Made by a program: the position numbers and the translations under genes. This document shows positions 9,345-18,660 of a stretch of DNA of 64,000 nt, in pieces. Below the pieces are notes generated by a model. That model made no database searches and was not told where the DNA came from. It worked only from the letters and a program-made list of their open reading frames with translations. The number at the start of each line of letters is the position of its first letter. Position 1 is the first letter of the stretch. The stretch comes from Candidatus Obscuribacterales bacterium (GTDB lineage Bacteria > Cyanobacteriota > Vampirovibrionia > Obscuribacterales > Obscuribacteraceae): contig JAGVKB010000049.1 of NCBI GenBank assembly GCA_020050835.1, positions 1 through 64,000 of the forward strand, written 5' to 3'.

Positions 9345-9794
9345 CTAGTGCTCGCCGGCTCGCGGTTGCGAAAGCTCGAGCAGGACTCCGCCAGTGCTCT
9401 TGGGGTGAACAAAGGCAATTTGTGCACCGCCTGCTCCCACTTTCGGACTCTGATCGATTAGCCGTGCGCCTCTTTCCTTGAGGTTTGTCAGTTCGGAGCC
9501 GATGTCGCTTACTCCGATACAGATGTGATGAATTCCCGGTCCGCGCTGGCTCAGGAATTTGCCCACCGGGCTGTCAGGAGATAGCGGTTCGAGCAGCTCG
9601 ATATGTGTATTGCCGACATCCAGCTTGGCAACGCGGACGCCCTGCTCGGCCACCACCTCGATTGTGATGCACTCTAGACCGAACTGCTCTTGATAGAACT
9701 TGAGCGAATCTTCCAGATTCACCACGGCGATCGCCACATGATCCATCCGCAAGCGGCCGCCGCCGCAATTCTCGTGCCCTTTAGGCTCAGGCAA
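9345..9794 (-). CDS. mce: Methylmalonyl-CoA epimerase
   Basis: 149 residues of the VOC (glyoxalase-like) fold. TTG 9794 is the likely start, with GGGAGAG just upstream; ATG 9746 would drop an atypical 16-residue leader. Family hallmarks are RMDHVAIAVVNLEDSLKFYQ, the metal ligand His in HVAIAV, Q in the EQGVRVA strand, HIELLEP, GPGIHHICIGV with the second His, and GGVLLELSQP with the final Glu. It interconverts (2R)- and (2S)-methylmalonyl-CoA, linking propionyl-CoA metabolism to succinyl-CoA. The mutase and carboxylase genes are not in this window. It starts 21 bases after the upstream exported-protein gene, so the two are probably cotranscribed. Confidence 0.93.
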   Translation of the reverse strand: MPEPKGHENCGGGRLRMDHVAIAVVNLEDSLKFYQEQFGLECITIEVVAEQGVRVAKLDVGNTHIELLEPLSPDSPVGKFLSQRGPGIHHICIGVSDIGSELTNLKERGARLIDQSPKVGAGGAQIAFVHPKSTGGVLLELSQPRAGEH

Positions 9795-9815
9795 TTGCTC
9801 TCTCCCGACCGTTCA

Positions 9816-10403
9816 CTACGGACCAAATCCGGATACTTTCTCAATCCAGCGAGCGATGCCGTTGCCGACCCGATAGATGTTTTGCTGATCGTACTCCTGC
9901 CAGGTTGCCATCAGTCTGGTGGCTTTTTCCGGATAGGTCAGCGGGTCGGCTGGAACCCACAACTCGCCCCGCCATTTTGGGTCGTAATAGAAGCGGTTAA
10001 TTGACTCGGTCATGTTAATAGTCTTGTCAAGTATCAGCATGTACGGTTGACCGTCGCTTCTGATCGGATAGTACTGATTCTCACCACCGGGCGGGACGAT
10101 ATTGTCCTTGCTTGGCGCCGGGGCCGGCGGGTAGTTGAGCTGTTGAGCGACCTTGCGCGGTACCTCATTCGGTACCTGAGGTCCTTCGAACAGGCGGTTG
10201 GGAATACTCTCTTTGGCCTGAGACGGTCCGGAGTTTGCGAGCAGCAATGCCGCAACAACGAATATGAATGTGGCGGATCTCCGGAAGGTTGTCAGCGGCT
10301 TGAGTCCGCACTGGGATTGGTTTCGATCGGGGTGAAGAGCCGGATGCACAGGAGCCCTCGTTTCTAGAGTAAATATTCGCTCATTAATCGTGCTGGCAAA
10401 CAC
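9816..10403 (-). CDS. Exported protein of unknown function
   Basis: 195 residues from GTG 10403. A signal-like hydrophobic stretch (FIFVVAALLLANSGPSQA) lies about 45 residues in, so translation may start further inside, perhaps at a non-ATG codon near 10310; the start is unsure. The mature part is Pro-rich, then has QYYPIRSDGQPYMLILDK, INRFYYDPKWRGELWVPADP and a helical C-terminus with ATWQEYDQQNIYRVGNGI. I do not recognise the family. It is first in a co-oriented set with mce and fbaB but has no obvious metabolic link to them. Confidence 0.65.
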   Translation of the reverse strand: MFASTINERIFTLETRAPVHPALHPDRNQSQCGLKPLTTFRRSATFIFVVAALLLANSGPSQAKESIPNRLFEGPQVPNEVPRKVAQQLNYPPAPAPSKDNIVPPGGENQYYPIRSDGQPYMLILDKTINMTESINRFYYDPKWRGELWVPADPLTYPEKATRLMATWQEYDQQNIYRVGNGIARWIEKVSGFGP

Positions 10404-10634
10404 AGCGTTGCTGACCCACTCTCATAATACGCCCCTTCCGGCTATTTCGCTCAATCAATAGATCCGCCAATCTTAAAATGTTTCCGTTTGAAGGTTGCCA
10501 GAAGTAAAGTAAACTGTTGCGCTTGGGAAAGCCTCATCTGCTGGTATCCCAGAGCATATGCGCCGGTGATGCGTTCGGAGATTCTGGCGCAGTGAAATTA
10601 GTATCGAAGCGACCTTACATGGAGTGAATCAAGC

Positions 10635-12281
10635 ATGAGTTGGCAACATCTTCGGGGATACCTGGGAGTAGCGGGACTTGCGTCTATCTTGACCGCCCAG
10701 TTCGCGTTGGCTGAAGATGGTTCAGCGCTGCCAATCAAAAAGATCTGGGTTGATGGATCCAAGCAAGTCGTTGTCGAGTTCGGCGACAAAGGGCTTCCAC
10801 AAGCGCCTCGCGTGCTCGACCTGCCAGGACCGAATCATCGAGTCGTGATCGACTTCGCTGGCGCCACGCTCGACCAATCCAGCTTGCCGGCTGCCGATCA
10901 GGTCTCTGCTCAGGTGACGCAGGCTCTGCCGTACGTCAAATCAATTCGTTTTGCGGACCTTTCTAATACTGCCAAGCCAACGGCGAGGATAGTGCTGGAT
11001 CTGCCGGAGGCGGTCAAGGTTAAACCGCAGGTGGTAAAAGTCGAAGATGGGGTAGTCGCGGTCAGCCTCGGAGAAGATGCTCAGACGGTAGCCGACGCTG
11101 GTGCGACCGCTCAACCGGCAGCCGCTCAGCCAGCGCAAGCACCGGCTGAAGGCTCCGAAAATGGCGGGCAGAGCTGGGATTGGCTGACTACTGGTCAAGC
11201 GGCTGCCGGGCAACAAGCAACTCAGCCGGCTGGCGTGCCAGTCACCGATACTGCTCCACCGGCGACTGAGGCCGCTGCCGCCCCGGTCGATAACTCAGCT
11301 CCAGCAGCGGTACCGGCGGTGGCAACCGCTCCTGAGGTTGAAGCTCAACCGGCAGTACAAGAACAGCCGGCTGCCGCTATTCCGACTCTTGCTGAAGCAG
11401 CAGCTCCGGCGGCTGTTGACAGCCCTGTTCCGGATCTGAAGCCGCCCATTCAAGTAGATCAAACTAACACTGTCGCTGCACAGCCGCAGGACGTGCCGGC
11501 TCCTCAAGTGACGCCGGCGGCCGAAGCACCGGTTTCGGAGGCTCCGGCCACTGAAGCGATTGCCGCTGCTCAGTCTGTACCCGAAGCTGTTGCCCCGGCG
11601 GCTCCTCAAGCTGCTCCCCCGACTCCGGCGCAGGAGGTTGCAGCCCAGCCCGCGGCTCCGGCTGAAACCAGACCGGCGGCGGACAGCAAGAGTAGTGCGC
11701 TCGATGCTGTCAAGCGCTACAATGCTGCTGTCCAGGCGCATCTTTCCGGCAAGTTGAGCGAGGCGATTGCCGAGTACCAGGCTGCTTTGCAAGCCAATCC
11801 CAATCTTTCTGAAGCCCACAGCAATCTGGGGCTAATCTACAACCAGCAACACAACTATTCACAAGCTCTTTCCGAGTTCCGCAAGGCGCTGGCAATTAAT
11901 CCCAAAGATGCCATCACCTATAATGGCATCGGCGCAGCATTACGCGCGCAGAAGGACCTGATCGGTGCAATCAAGAACTGGCAGACCGCTGTCGCTCTCG
12001 ATTCGCATCTGGCTACTGCCTATTACAATTTAGGCACCGCTTATGAGATTCAAAAGGAGTACGATCGTTCGGTCGAGGCCTATCAACAAGCCGTGAAGAA
12101 CGATTATCGGCTCGGCGAAGCTTATTACCGGATGGGGCTGATCATGGAGCGCAAGCATAGGCTGACCGAAGCGGCCGATCAATTCAGTCAGTCCTTGAAG
12201 GTCTCGGGCAATTCGGAATACAGTGAAGACGCTCGCCAACGGTTGGCATTCTTGAGCCAAAGCAAGAAGAGCAAGAAGTAA
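10635..12281 (+). CDS. AMIN-domain / TPR periplasmic protein
   Basis: 548 residues, ATG with GGAG about 10 bases upstream. Order of parts: signal peptide (1-26, ending TAQFALA), an AMIN-like beta domain (about 32-150; motifs KKIWVDGSKQVVVEF, NHRVVIDFAGATL and ARIVLDLP), a roughly 200-residue Ala/Pro/Glu-rich linker, and four TPRs (about 355-530; SEAHSNLGLIYNQQHNYSQA and ATAYYNLGTAYEIQKEYDRS). AMIN domains target proteins to peptidoglycan or the outer envelope, as in AmiC amidases and PilQ. A TPR tail suggests a scaffold in the periplasm. It stands alone as a plus-strand unit. Confidence 0.8.
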   Translation: MSWQHLRGYLGVAGLASILTAQFALAEDGSALPIKKIWVDGSKQVVVEFGDKGLPQAPRVLDLPGPNHRVVIDFAGATLDQSSLPAADQVSAQVTQALPYVKSIRFADLSNTAKPTARIVLDLPEAVKVKPQVVKVEDGVVAVSLGEDAQTVADAGATAQPAAAQPAQAPAEGSENGGQSWDWLTTGQAAAGQQATQPAGVPVTDTAPPATEAAAAPVDNSAPAAVPAVATAPEVEAQPAVQEQPAAAIPTLAEAAAPAAVDSPVPDLKPPIQVDQTNTVAAQPQDVPAPQVTPAAEAPVSEAPATEAIAAAQSVPEAVAPAAPQAAPPTPAQEVAAQPAAPAETRPAADSKSSALDAVKRYNAAVQAHLSGKLSEAIAEYQAALQANPNLSEAHSNLGLIYNQQHNYSQALSEFRKALAINPKDAITYNGIGAALRAQKDLIGAIKNWQTAVALDSHLATAYYNLGTAYEIQKEYDRSVEAYQQAVKNDYRLGEAYYRMGLIMERKHRLTEAADQFSQSLKVSGNSEYSEDARQRLAFLSQSKKSKK

Positions 12282-12308
12282 TCGGCTATCTCTTCAATAG
12301 CACGATCG

Positions 12309-12335
12309 ACGGGGCGGGAGTTTCTTCCGCCTCGT
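12309..12335. terminator. Probable bidirectional terminator hairpin
   Basis: GACGGGGCGG and CCGCCTCGTC pair over about 10 bases with one G-T wobble, between the convergent AMIN-TPR and pentapeptide-repeat genes. The T-tract is poor. Confidence 0.45.
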
Positions 12336-12358
12336 CCGGTCTTTAATCGGTTGGCTGT

Positions 12359-12829
12359 TTAGTTGAAGTTCGTGAAGTCAGCCGACGGGCGCAACCAGGC
12401 AGTCGCCACTCGCTTGGTATTGGCGCTGTTCAAATTGACCCCGTCAAGCTTTGCGCCACGCAGGTCGGCTTTATACAAGTTCGCACCGGTCAGGTCGGCG
12501 CCGCGCAGGTCGGCCATGCGCAAGTCTGCGCCGCTCAGGTCGGCGCAATGCAAATTGGCGTTGACGAAATCAGTGTTGCGCAGGTCGGCCTTGCTGAGAT
12601 TCGCTTCCATCAAGTTAGCCCAGCGCAGATTGGAGCCGGACAGATTGGCCGCGCGCAGATTGGCGGCGCTGAGCTGCGCCCGCTCGAGATCGACGGCGGA
12701 GAGATCGAAACCGCAAAGACGCTGCCCGGTCAGACAGACGTGGCTGGCTACCAGTCGAGAGACTACCTCTTTGATTGACTTTGCTCCGATAATTGCCGGC
12801 CAGGGCCGATAAGAGTTGTTGTCGCTCAT
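12359..12829 (-). CDS. Pentapeptide-repeat protein
   Basis: 156 residues from ATG 12829, with GAGGA about 12 bases upstream; a TTG at 12862 is also in frame. From about residue 45 to 140 the sequence is a run of A(D/N)LxxA-type pentapeptides (ANLRAANLSGSNLRWANL, then ADLSGADLRMADLRGADL), about 19 units. Such repeats form a right-handed quadrilateral beta-helix. The N-terminal 40 residues are non-repetitive and include KEVVSRLVASHVCLTGQRL. No signal peptide, so cytosolic. Some family members protect DNA gyrase (Qnr, MfpA), but most, especially in cyanobacteria-related genomes, have no known role, and nothing here argues for a gyrase link. Confidence 0.88.
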   Translation of the reverse strand: MSDNNSYRPWPAIIGAKSIKEVVSRLVASHVCLTGQRLCGFDLSAVDLERAQLSAANLRAANLSGSNLRWANLMEANLSKADLRNTDFVNANLHCADLSGADLRMADLRGADLTGANLYKADLRGAKLDGVNLNSANTKRVATAWLRPSADFTNFN

Positions 12830-12980
12830 GGGAGATTGGTATCCTCGAATTGGAATGCGCAAATTGGTTGAGCCACCGGCTAGGTTAGCCGGTTGTAAAA
12901 GGTTAGTCGATGGTGGAATTACTACTTAGACTGTGCAAAAGGCGCGTCAGTCGGGGTTTTGCGAACTTTACTCGGTCAAT

Positions 12981-13454
12981 CTACTGATCGCCGCTCAAGC
13001 GCTCCACTATCTGGGTGGTGCTTCGTCCGGGAACCAGCGCAAGAATTCTCACCTCGCCGCCAAAGCTCTCAACGATCGGCGTCTCGGAAAGGTGCTCCGG
13101 TTTGTAGTCGGCGCCTTTGACGTGAATGTCAGGCTTGACGTGTTTGAGAAACTCGTCTGGTGTATCTTCGGGGAAAATTGTCACATAGTCCACTGCCCAA
13201 AGGCTCGAGAGTATCTCCGCTCGATCGTTTTCAACCGTGATTGGCCTGGACGGACCTTTCAATTTGCGTACTGATGCGTCGCTGTTCAGCCCGAGAATAA
13301 GCACGTCTCCCAATTCTCGTGCTGCTTTCAATATCCGCACGTGCCCGACATGCAAAAGGTCGAAGCAACCATTGGTGGTGACGATCCGTTTGCCTTCGGA
13401 TTTGAGTTTTCTTGCGAGCTCTTCTAGCTCAGATCTGGCGATAATGCTTCCCAT
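12981..13454 (-). CDS. rfaE2: RfaE2-type heptose-1-phosphate adenylyltransferase
   Basis: 157 residues, a free-standing version of the C-terminal domain of HldE/RfaE. Cytidylyltransferase-fold motifs are intact: TTNGCFDLLHVGHVRIL (HxGH nucleotide-binding), LGLNSDASVRKLKGPSRPI, and a C-terminal GRSTTQIVERL. Family members transfer AMP from ATP to D-glycero-beta-D-manno-heptose 1-phosphate, giving the ADP-heptose precursor for LPS core or other heptose-containing glycans. The kinase, isomerase and epimerase partners are not in this window. No operon partner on the same strand other than the pentapeptide gene 151 bases downstream. Confidence 0.88.
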   Translation of the reverse strand: MGSIIARSELEELARKLKSEGKRIVTTNGCFDLLHVGHVRILKAARELGDVLILGLNSDASVRKLKGPSRPITVENDRAEILSSLWAVDYVTIFPEDTPDEFLKHVKPDIHVKGADYKPEHLSETPIVESFGGEVRILALVPGRSTTQIVERLSGDQ

Positions 13455-13600
13455 CGTTCAAATTCAAAGAAGAGAATCCAGGCTCGCTGTTGACTGAATG
13501 CAACCATGCGAGCATGTGGCATGAACTGCCTGGGTAGTATAACATCTACACTGTCTCGAATTCATTTGGACTGACCAGGTGAATCTCTTGTACTGTGCGG

Positions 13601-13623
13601 CTCTTGGTCGCATCGACCAAGAG
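13601..13623 (+). other. Leader hairpin upstream of exported unknown gene
   Basis: CTCTTGGTCG-CAT-CGACCAAGAG is a perfect 10-base stem with a three-base loop. It ends 53 bases before the ATG at 13677, so it could be a 5' UTR structure of that gene. It could instead be a terminator for a transcript from upstream, but no plus-strand gene lies near. Confidence 0.4.
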
Positions 13624-13676
13624 GGTGGGCGGAGATTTCATACTACGAGCAGACACATGAAATGGGAGGGGGACTA

Positions 13677-14951
13677 ATGGCGAAATTGAAGAGTCGAGGG
13701 ATTTGGCATACCATTCTGTCCCTCGTTCTTGCCTGTGGCTGTGTCACGAGTAGCTGTGAGGCCAAGACCGCATCTCAATCAAGTGAGCGAAAGCACCGCA
13801 AGGTCGGCTCGCAGCCGCACGCTTTCCTCCGCATCGTAAATCTGCCGGGGGTCTCGCAGGGGGACTTCGCTGAGCAGACGGTCGGTCACGGCGCCACCGT
13901 GGCGTCCATCGGAGTCTTTCCGGCTCGAGGGCTGCATGTAAGTGAATATGCGAATCATCAGTTGCTTCTGTCGCGTACCAATGGGCTCGGACCTCCGGAG
14001 CTGCAGGCGAGTGATTGGGTCCAGCCAACTAAACCCTTGGTATTCGGAGGTAGAACAAGTCCGCACATTTATTCTCAATTGCCACCAAATATAGTGCCAA
14101 CTTACGGCGGGTCTATGATGACCACTCGTCATGAAGGTAAGCGGATTAGTTTCTTTACCGGGATGATGAAGCTCCCTGCGGAGCGAACTGGACAAGGCGG
14201 AAATGCACCGCCCAACCCGGTTCTGTTTGCAACTGATGGCGCTCTATCTGATTTCTTGAATTTTGATCGACCGGATCTCGCCCTGGCAGCAAAAGCGATG
14301 CTTGCCTCGATCAAAATTGACCGGCTCTTGTATCGCATTCTTCAGATTAAGCCTGATTTCAATCCCGCCTCTCTCGAGGCATTGCTGTCTGAAGCTGTGA
14401 TTCCGATGGGAAGCACGGCCCTGATCTTTCTGGGAAATGACAATCACATGCATTGCCTGCTCGAAACCGATGCAAGAGTTGACAGTCTAGCGCCCTGGCT
14501 TAGAGCTGTAGCTGCTGCGCCGGTTGATGTGCAGCCTCTGTCTGTGTATCTCGCAGAAAATCCGCTCGAGCAAAGCACCAACTCCGTCGCCTTCGTGGGC
14601 CCGCGTGGAATGCTCGACCCGAAAGGACCGCTCTTCGCTAATGGAGACTGGGGCTTTAATCCGATCTGGACCAATAACTCGACAGGCGAGATGACATTGG
14701 TCAATGTTCCGGTCTGGGACATGCTTACCTTTATGCCAGGCAGCGGTAGTAATGGACTTTTAGGTGAGCTTCAATTGCGATCCTTCATCAATGCCGGCTG
14801 TACTTGGACTGTCAACTCTCGCCCGACAGACTGTCCGTGCACATGCACCCAACCGGAATGGATGAAATCGGGTAGTGCGGATCTCCAGCAATCTGAGTTT
14901 GACGCGGTCTATCAGTTAATGTCCAACTGTGGCAACTACGGACCGAACTGA
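13677..14951 (+). CDS. Exported or lipid-anchored protein of unknown function
   Basis: 424 residues from ATG 13677, directly behind GGGAGGGGG; an ATG at 13662 would put this site inside the gene. The N-terminus is a signal peptide (KLKSRGIWHTILSLVLAC). The Cys after VLA could be a lipoprotein +1 residue, although Leu at -2 is not ideal. The mature region is a single unrecognised domain with several TPRs-like helices absent; notable parts are FNFDRPDLALAAKAMLA, ALIFLGNDNHMHCLLE and a Cys-rich C-terminus (CPCTCTQPEW and a late CG). Isolated plus-strand gene facing the FtsH-like gene. Function unknown. Confidence 0.75.
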   Translation: MAKLKSRGIWHTILSLVLACGCVTSSCEAKTASQSSERKHRKVGSQPHAFLRIVNLPGVSQGDFAEQTVGHGATVASIGVFPARGLHVSEYANHQLLLSRTNGLGPPELQASDWVQPTKPLVFGGRTSPHIYSQLPPNIVPTYGGSMMTTRHEGKRISFFTGMMKLPAERTGQGGNAPPNPVLFATDGALSDFLNFDRPDLALAAKAMLASIKIDRLLYRILQIKPDFNPASLEALLSEAVIPMGSTALIFLGNDNHMHCLLETDARVDSLAPWLRAVAAAPVDVQPLSVYLAENPLEQSTNSVAFVGPRGMLDPKGPLFANGDWGFNPIWTNNSTGEMTLVNVPVWDMLTFMPGSGSNGLLGELQLRSFINAGCTWTVNSRPTDCPCTCTQPEWMKSGSADLQQSEFDAVYQLMSNCGNYGPN

Positions 14952-14998
14952 AAACGGCAGCGCTGCTGCTCGCTTCTGATGCAAGCGATGCTGCTTTT
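14952..14998. terminator. Imperfect hairpin after exported unknown gene
   Basis: GGCAGC with GCTGC and TCGCTT with AAGCGA pair around an internal loop, flanked by AAAA on the left and TTTT on the right. It begins at the base after the stop codon. Confidence 0.4.
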
Positions 14999-15182
14999 AA
15001 GGCGATTCTATTGCTCACCGACTGCCTACCGCTTTTCGCCCATAACTAAAAAGCATAGTAGTTCTGGCGTTTGAGGAAAGTCAACCGTTCCAGCCCGGCG
15101 GGGCATTTATCAATCGACCGGGGTGACGCCAGCCCGTTGCCGGACTGTGTCGCCCCGGTCGATGAGAGGGAGCAGGACGTTG

Positions 15183-17852
15183 TTACTGCTGTGCGGTCGT
15201 CCCTTCGCTCCAGAGCTCGCGGAAGCGATCGCCGGTGAGCGTCTCTTCCTCGAGCAGAACTGCGGCCACGCGTGTGATTTTTTCGCCGTTTTCCTTGACG
15301 ATGCGAATCGTCTCGTCATTGCAGTCGGAGATGATCTTGCGCCAGGCCGCGTTGAACTCGGCTTCCAGACCGCCGCCGATCAAGGTTCGGGGGAAGCCGT
15401 GCTGATCGAGCGGCAGCGAGATCGGCCCGAGTTCTGACATGCCGTAGGCGCCGACCATCATGCGAGCCAGCTGGCTGGCGCGCTCGAAGTCGTTGCTGGC
15501 GCCGGTCGAAACCTCGCCGCCGAGCTCGCTTTCGGCTGCACGTCCGGCCAGCATCGTCTTGATGCGCAGCAGGAATTGCTCCTTCGACCAGCCGTAGCGA
15601 TCCTCTTCCGGATAGCTCTCCATCAGACCGAGCGACTTGGTCGTCATCACGATCGTGATCCGGCTGACCGGGTCTCCGTTTAGCACCGTCGGAATGGCGG
15701 CGTGGCCGATCTCGTGAATCGCCGTCGCTTTGCGCTCCTTATCGGTGCGAACCTTCGACTTGATCAGCTCGCCGTAGAGCACTGCGTCTACGCCGGCATC
15801 GAAGTCTTCGACCAGGACGATCTTAGGCATGGCGGCAATTTCCTCGTCGGATTTGCCGACGAAGCTGGGCGCATTGCGCTCGGCGGCGCGGGTGACGGCG
15901 TGGTTGACGGCCAGCTCGATGTCGGCGCCGGAAAAGTCGTGAGCACGCCGGGCGAGCTTGTCATAGAGCGCGTCGCGGCAGACGCCGGGCGCCAGTTCAA
16001 CGTTGCGAGCATGCACGCCGAAGATCGCTTTGCGACCCTTGCGGTCGGGTTTGCTCACTTCGATCTTGTAGTCGAAGCGGCCGGAACGAGTAAGGGCTGA
16101 ATCGAGCGTTTCAGGGCGGTTGGTGGCGGCGATCACCAGCGTACCGTTGTTGGGGTCGAAGCCCTGAATGCAGGTGAGCAGCTGATTGAGCGTCTGATCG
16201 CGCTCGCCGTCGCCCGATGTGCCGGTTTCGCTGCGAGGCTTGCCGACTGCGTCGATTTCGTCGATGAAAACGATCGAGGGCCGGCCGGTACGGCGGTAGG
16301 CTGCTTTGGCTTTGCCAAACAGATCGCGTACGCGGCTGGCGCCGACACCGACGTACATTTCGATGAATTCCGACGCGGAGGCCTGGAAGTAGTTGCCGCC
16401 GACTTCGCCGGCCAGTGCGCGCGCCAGAAGGGTCTTACCGGTTCCGGGCGGGCCGGAAAGCAGAACGCCCTTGGGCAGTTTTGCGTTGAAGTGGTTGTAC
16501 GCCTTGGCGTTGCGCAGCCATTCGGCCACCAGGCGAAACTTCTTGACCGCCTCTTCACAGCCGGCTACGTCATCGAGCGTTTTGACGTCCTCCTTCTTTA
16601 CCTTCGTGTTGCCGAGAGTGGTGGTGGCAACGCCGCCGCCGACGGTGGCACCGCGAGCCGCCTTCTTCGGTGCTTCCTGCTCCTCCCAGTGTTTCCACTG
16701 TTCGCAGATCGCAAACAAGCTGAAGAGAAGCACGCCGGTGGCGATCACATGCGCGAGCGCCAGCATAAGCGGCATCGTATCGACCCAGCTGTCCTTGACG
16801 ACAGACTCCACTCTCTTGGTCGGAATCTTGGCCGATTTGAGCGTTGCGACGAAATTCGTGAACGATTCCTGCTCCGGCCGTTCGGGACCGAACACCACCA
16901 AGCGCGCGACCTTGCCGCCGGCGTCGTTGACCGGTTCTTTCACCGCGGCCGGTGGCTGCACTTCTCCGGCCGGCCTTTTGACCGGTGGTTGCTCCACCGG
17001 CTGTTTGGGTGCCGGCGCCGCTGCGGGAGTGGCCGGATCGGCAAGCTCACTTGCCGGCACCTGGATGATCAGATAGACGGCATTGGCACCGTCGATCACT
17101 ACGGCGCGGTCGATGTCGCGCGGTGACTTGGCGACCAGTCGTTCCCCCTGCCAGCCGGGCATGCGCGTGCTGTCGTATTCGGTCGGCACCAGTTGCGTGG
17201 GCGCATAGTGGAAGAGGCGTGAGGCGCTGAGTAAAACGACGACCGCCAGGGCGATGAACCAAACGGTCAGGTAAAAAGGCCCTTTGCGCCATTTTTTTCG
17301 TTCGACCAGGTTGTCGACGTAAGCCTGGCTGAATTGCCATGTCGCCACCGCCCGGCTGGGAATGAACTCCTCGCGTTTGAGAAAGAGGAAGAGCACCAAC
17401 CAGACGAAAAGCGCGATCGCCATGGGGTACCAGTAGCCATGCACATTGTCGAAGAAGCTGCCTTTGACTTTGCTCGGCAGGGTCGAGACCGGCACGGAGG
17501 CTTTGTTGGACAGGTCCTTCATCTCTTCCAGGTCGGCATCGAGCACTATCCGGTCTTTCTCGAAACCTTTGCGCATGACCGCTACGGTCTTGGTGCGATC
17601 GAAGAAGACCAGTCCGACGATGTCCGGCGGAGTGGACTTGAGCTGGTTCTCTAGTTCGACGGAGCTCAATTCTTTCAGGCGCGAGTACTCTGGTGGCGGC
17701 ACGTAGGTCGGGGCGCGGCTGAAATAGCCGTCCTTGCTCAGCCAGACGAAGACCAGTGTCACCGTCGTCAGCAGGAAGAAGTGCGCCAGCGATTGAGCCA
17801 TCAGGTTGTTCCTGAAGAGACTGGCGATTCTCGTGGTGATTCGCTTGAACAT
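15183..17852 (-). CDS. FtsH-like AAA+ zinc protease with duplicated membrane module
   Basis: 889 residues, well above the usual 600-700 for FtsH. ATG start with AAGGA upstream. The C-terminal half is a complete FtsH engine: Walker A GPPGTGKT (467-474), pore loop EMYVGVGASR (Tyr where E. coli has Phe), Walker B IVFIDE (527-532), SRH with AATNRP and SGRFD, zinc motif HEIGH (713-717), and the third ligand Asp788 in SNDFE. The N-terminal half has four hydrophobic segments (about 21-38, 143-160, 193-212 and 359-381) enclosing two periplasmic stretches instead of one; the second carries a Pro-rich insert. It should degrade membrane and unfolded proteins from the inner membrane. The next gene, a TPR protein on the same strand, lies 94 bases upstream. 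Confidence 0.9.
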   Translation of the reverse strand: MFKRITTRIASLFRNNLMAQSLAHFFLLTTVTLVFVWLSKDGYFSRAPTYVPPPEYSRLKELSSVELENQLKSTPPDIVGLVFFDRTKTVAVMRKGFEKDRIVLDADLEEMKDLSNKASVPVSTLPSKVKGSFFDNVHGYWYPMAIALFVWLVLFLFLKREEFIPSRAVATWQFSQAYVDNLVERKKWRKGPFYLTVWFIALAVVVLLSASRLFHYAPTQLVPTEYDSTRMPGWQGERLVAKSPRDIDRAVVIDGANAVYLIIQVPASELADPATPAAAPAPKQPVEQPPVKRPAGEVQPPAAVKEPVNDAGGKVARLVVFGPERPEQESFTNFVATLKSAKIPTKRVESVVKDSWVDTMPLMLALAHVIATGVLLFSLFAICEQWKHWEEQEAPKKAARGATVGGGVATTTLGNTKVKKEDVKTLDDVAGCEEAVKKFRLVAEWLRNAKAYNHFNAKLPKGVLLSGPPGTGKTLLARALAGEVGGNYFQASASEFIEMYVGVGASRVRDLFGKAKAAYRRTGRPSIVFIDEIDAVGKPRSETGTSGDGERDQTLNQLLTCIQGFDPNNGTLVIAATNRPETLDSALTRSGRFDYKIEVSKPDRKGRKAIFGVHARNVELAPGVCRDALYDKLARRAHDFSGADIELAVNHAVTRAAERNAPSFVGKSDEEIAAMPKIVLVEDFDAGVDAVLYGELIKSKVRTDKERKATAIHEIGHAAIPTVLNGDPVSRITIVMTTKSLGLMESYPEEDRYGWSKEQFLLRIKTMLAGRAAESELGGEVSTGASNDFERASQLARMMVGAYGMSELGPISLPLDQHGFPRTLIGGGLEAEFNAAWRKIISDCNDETIRIVKENGEKITRVAAVLLEEETLTGDRFRELWSEGTTAQQ

Positions 17853-17946
17853 TTTGGTGTCCTTCAGACAAATTGGTTGATGGATTCAGATAGAAGCAAT
17901 GGCAGCCGCCCTCGGCGGCTCGTCGTTCGAGGTTGGAACGCTTGCG

Positions 17947-18492
17947 TCAGCTGAACACGGGCATCCCGTCTGCCCAGATCGCTTTGGCGCGTTGCTTTGC
18001 ACTGGCGCCTTCCGAGCAGCGTCCGGCTTGTTCATAGCAGTGAGCGAGCAGCTCCAGGGTATTGGCGGCATTCGGCGTAGCGCCGGGGTGGTTCGAATCT
18101 TCAAGCGATAGCAGGAGCTCCAAGAGCGGCCGCGCCCTGTCGAACTGGCGCTTGTCGTAGTAGAGCTGAGCCAGGTATCTGAGCGAGCTTTCGACCCGGC
18201 TGCCCTCGAAGAGCAGAGATTGGCGCACAATCCCTTGCGACAACCGTTCGGCTGTGCAGAGGACACGGCAAGCCGGCGCCTTGGCCGCGCGCAGCGTTGT
18301 CTGAATTTCGCTTACGAGCGGATGCTTCGCTCCGAACACACACTCGAAGATGCCGATGGCGGCTTTGTAGCAGAGGTGTGATTCGGAAGTAGAGCCCTGC
18401 AGGGCATAACGCTCGGCGTCGCAACAGAGGCTGAAAGCGTAGCCGATCAGCGATTGACCGGGTAGGCCGGATTGCAGCGATTTGAATGCCAT
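17947..18492 (-). CDS. TPR-like helical protein
   Basis: 181 residues, ATG, weak GAGAG upstream. The sequence is helical with TPR-like phrases: CYKAAIGIFECVFGAKHPLV, SSLRYLAQLYYDKRQFDRAR and TLELLAHCYEQAGRCSEGAS. The pattern of long TPRs with KHPLV and NHPGA turns resembles kinesin-light-chain-type repeats common in this genome. No signal peptide. It precedes the FtsH-like gene on the same strand, so it may be an adaptor for it, which is only a neighbourhood inference. Confidence 0.7.
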   Translation of the reverse strand: MAFKSLQSGLPGQSLIGYAFSLCCDAERYALQGSTSESHLCYKAAIGIFECVFGAKHPLVSEIQTTLRAAKAPACRVLCTAERLSQGIVRQSLLFEGSRVESSLRYLAQLYYDKRQFDRARPLLELLLSLEDSNHPGATPNAANTLELLAHCYEQAGRCSEGASAKQRAKAIWADGMPVFS

Positions 18493-18660
18493 TGGATCGA
18501 ACTCTCTTGCCTGGCCAGCTGCATTAGCTTAAATGCCGTGTGCCGGACAGGTCCCTGATTGGGATTGGTCTGCTGCCTGCCGGCAGCGGAGTGCAAAGGT
18601 GAAACAGTCGACCGCCGAGCGTTTCACCGCTAATTGCAAGCGATAGATGCCCGCGGGCGC

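Noticed and set aside
12359-12829. Pentapeptide-repeat protein as a Qnr-like gyrase protector
   Set aside because: Repeat content alone does not support it; there is no Qnr/MfpA-specific loop or neighbouring resistance gene.
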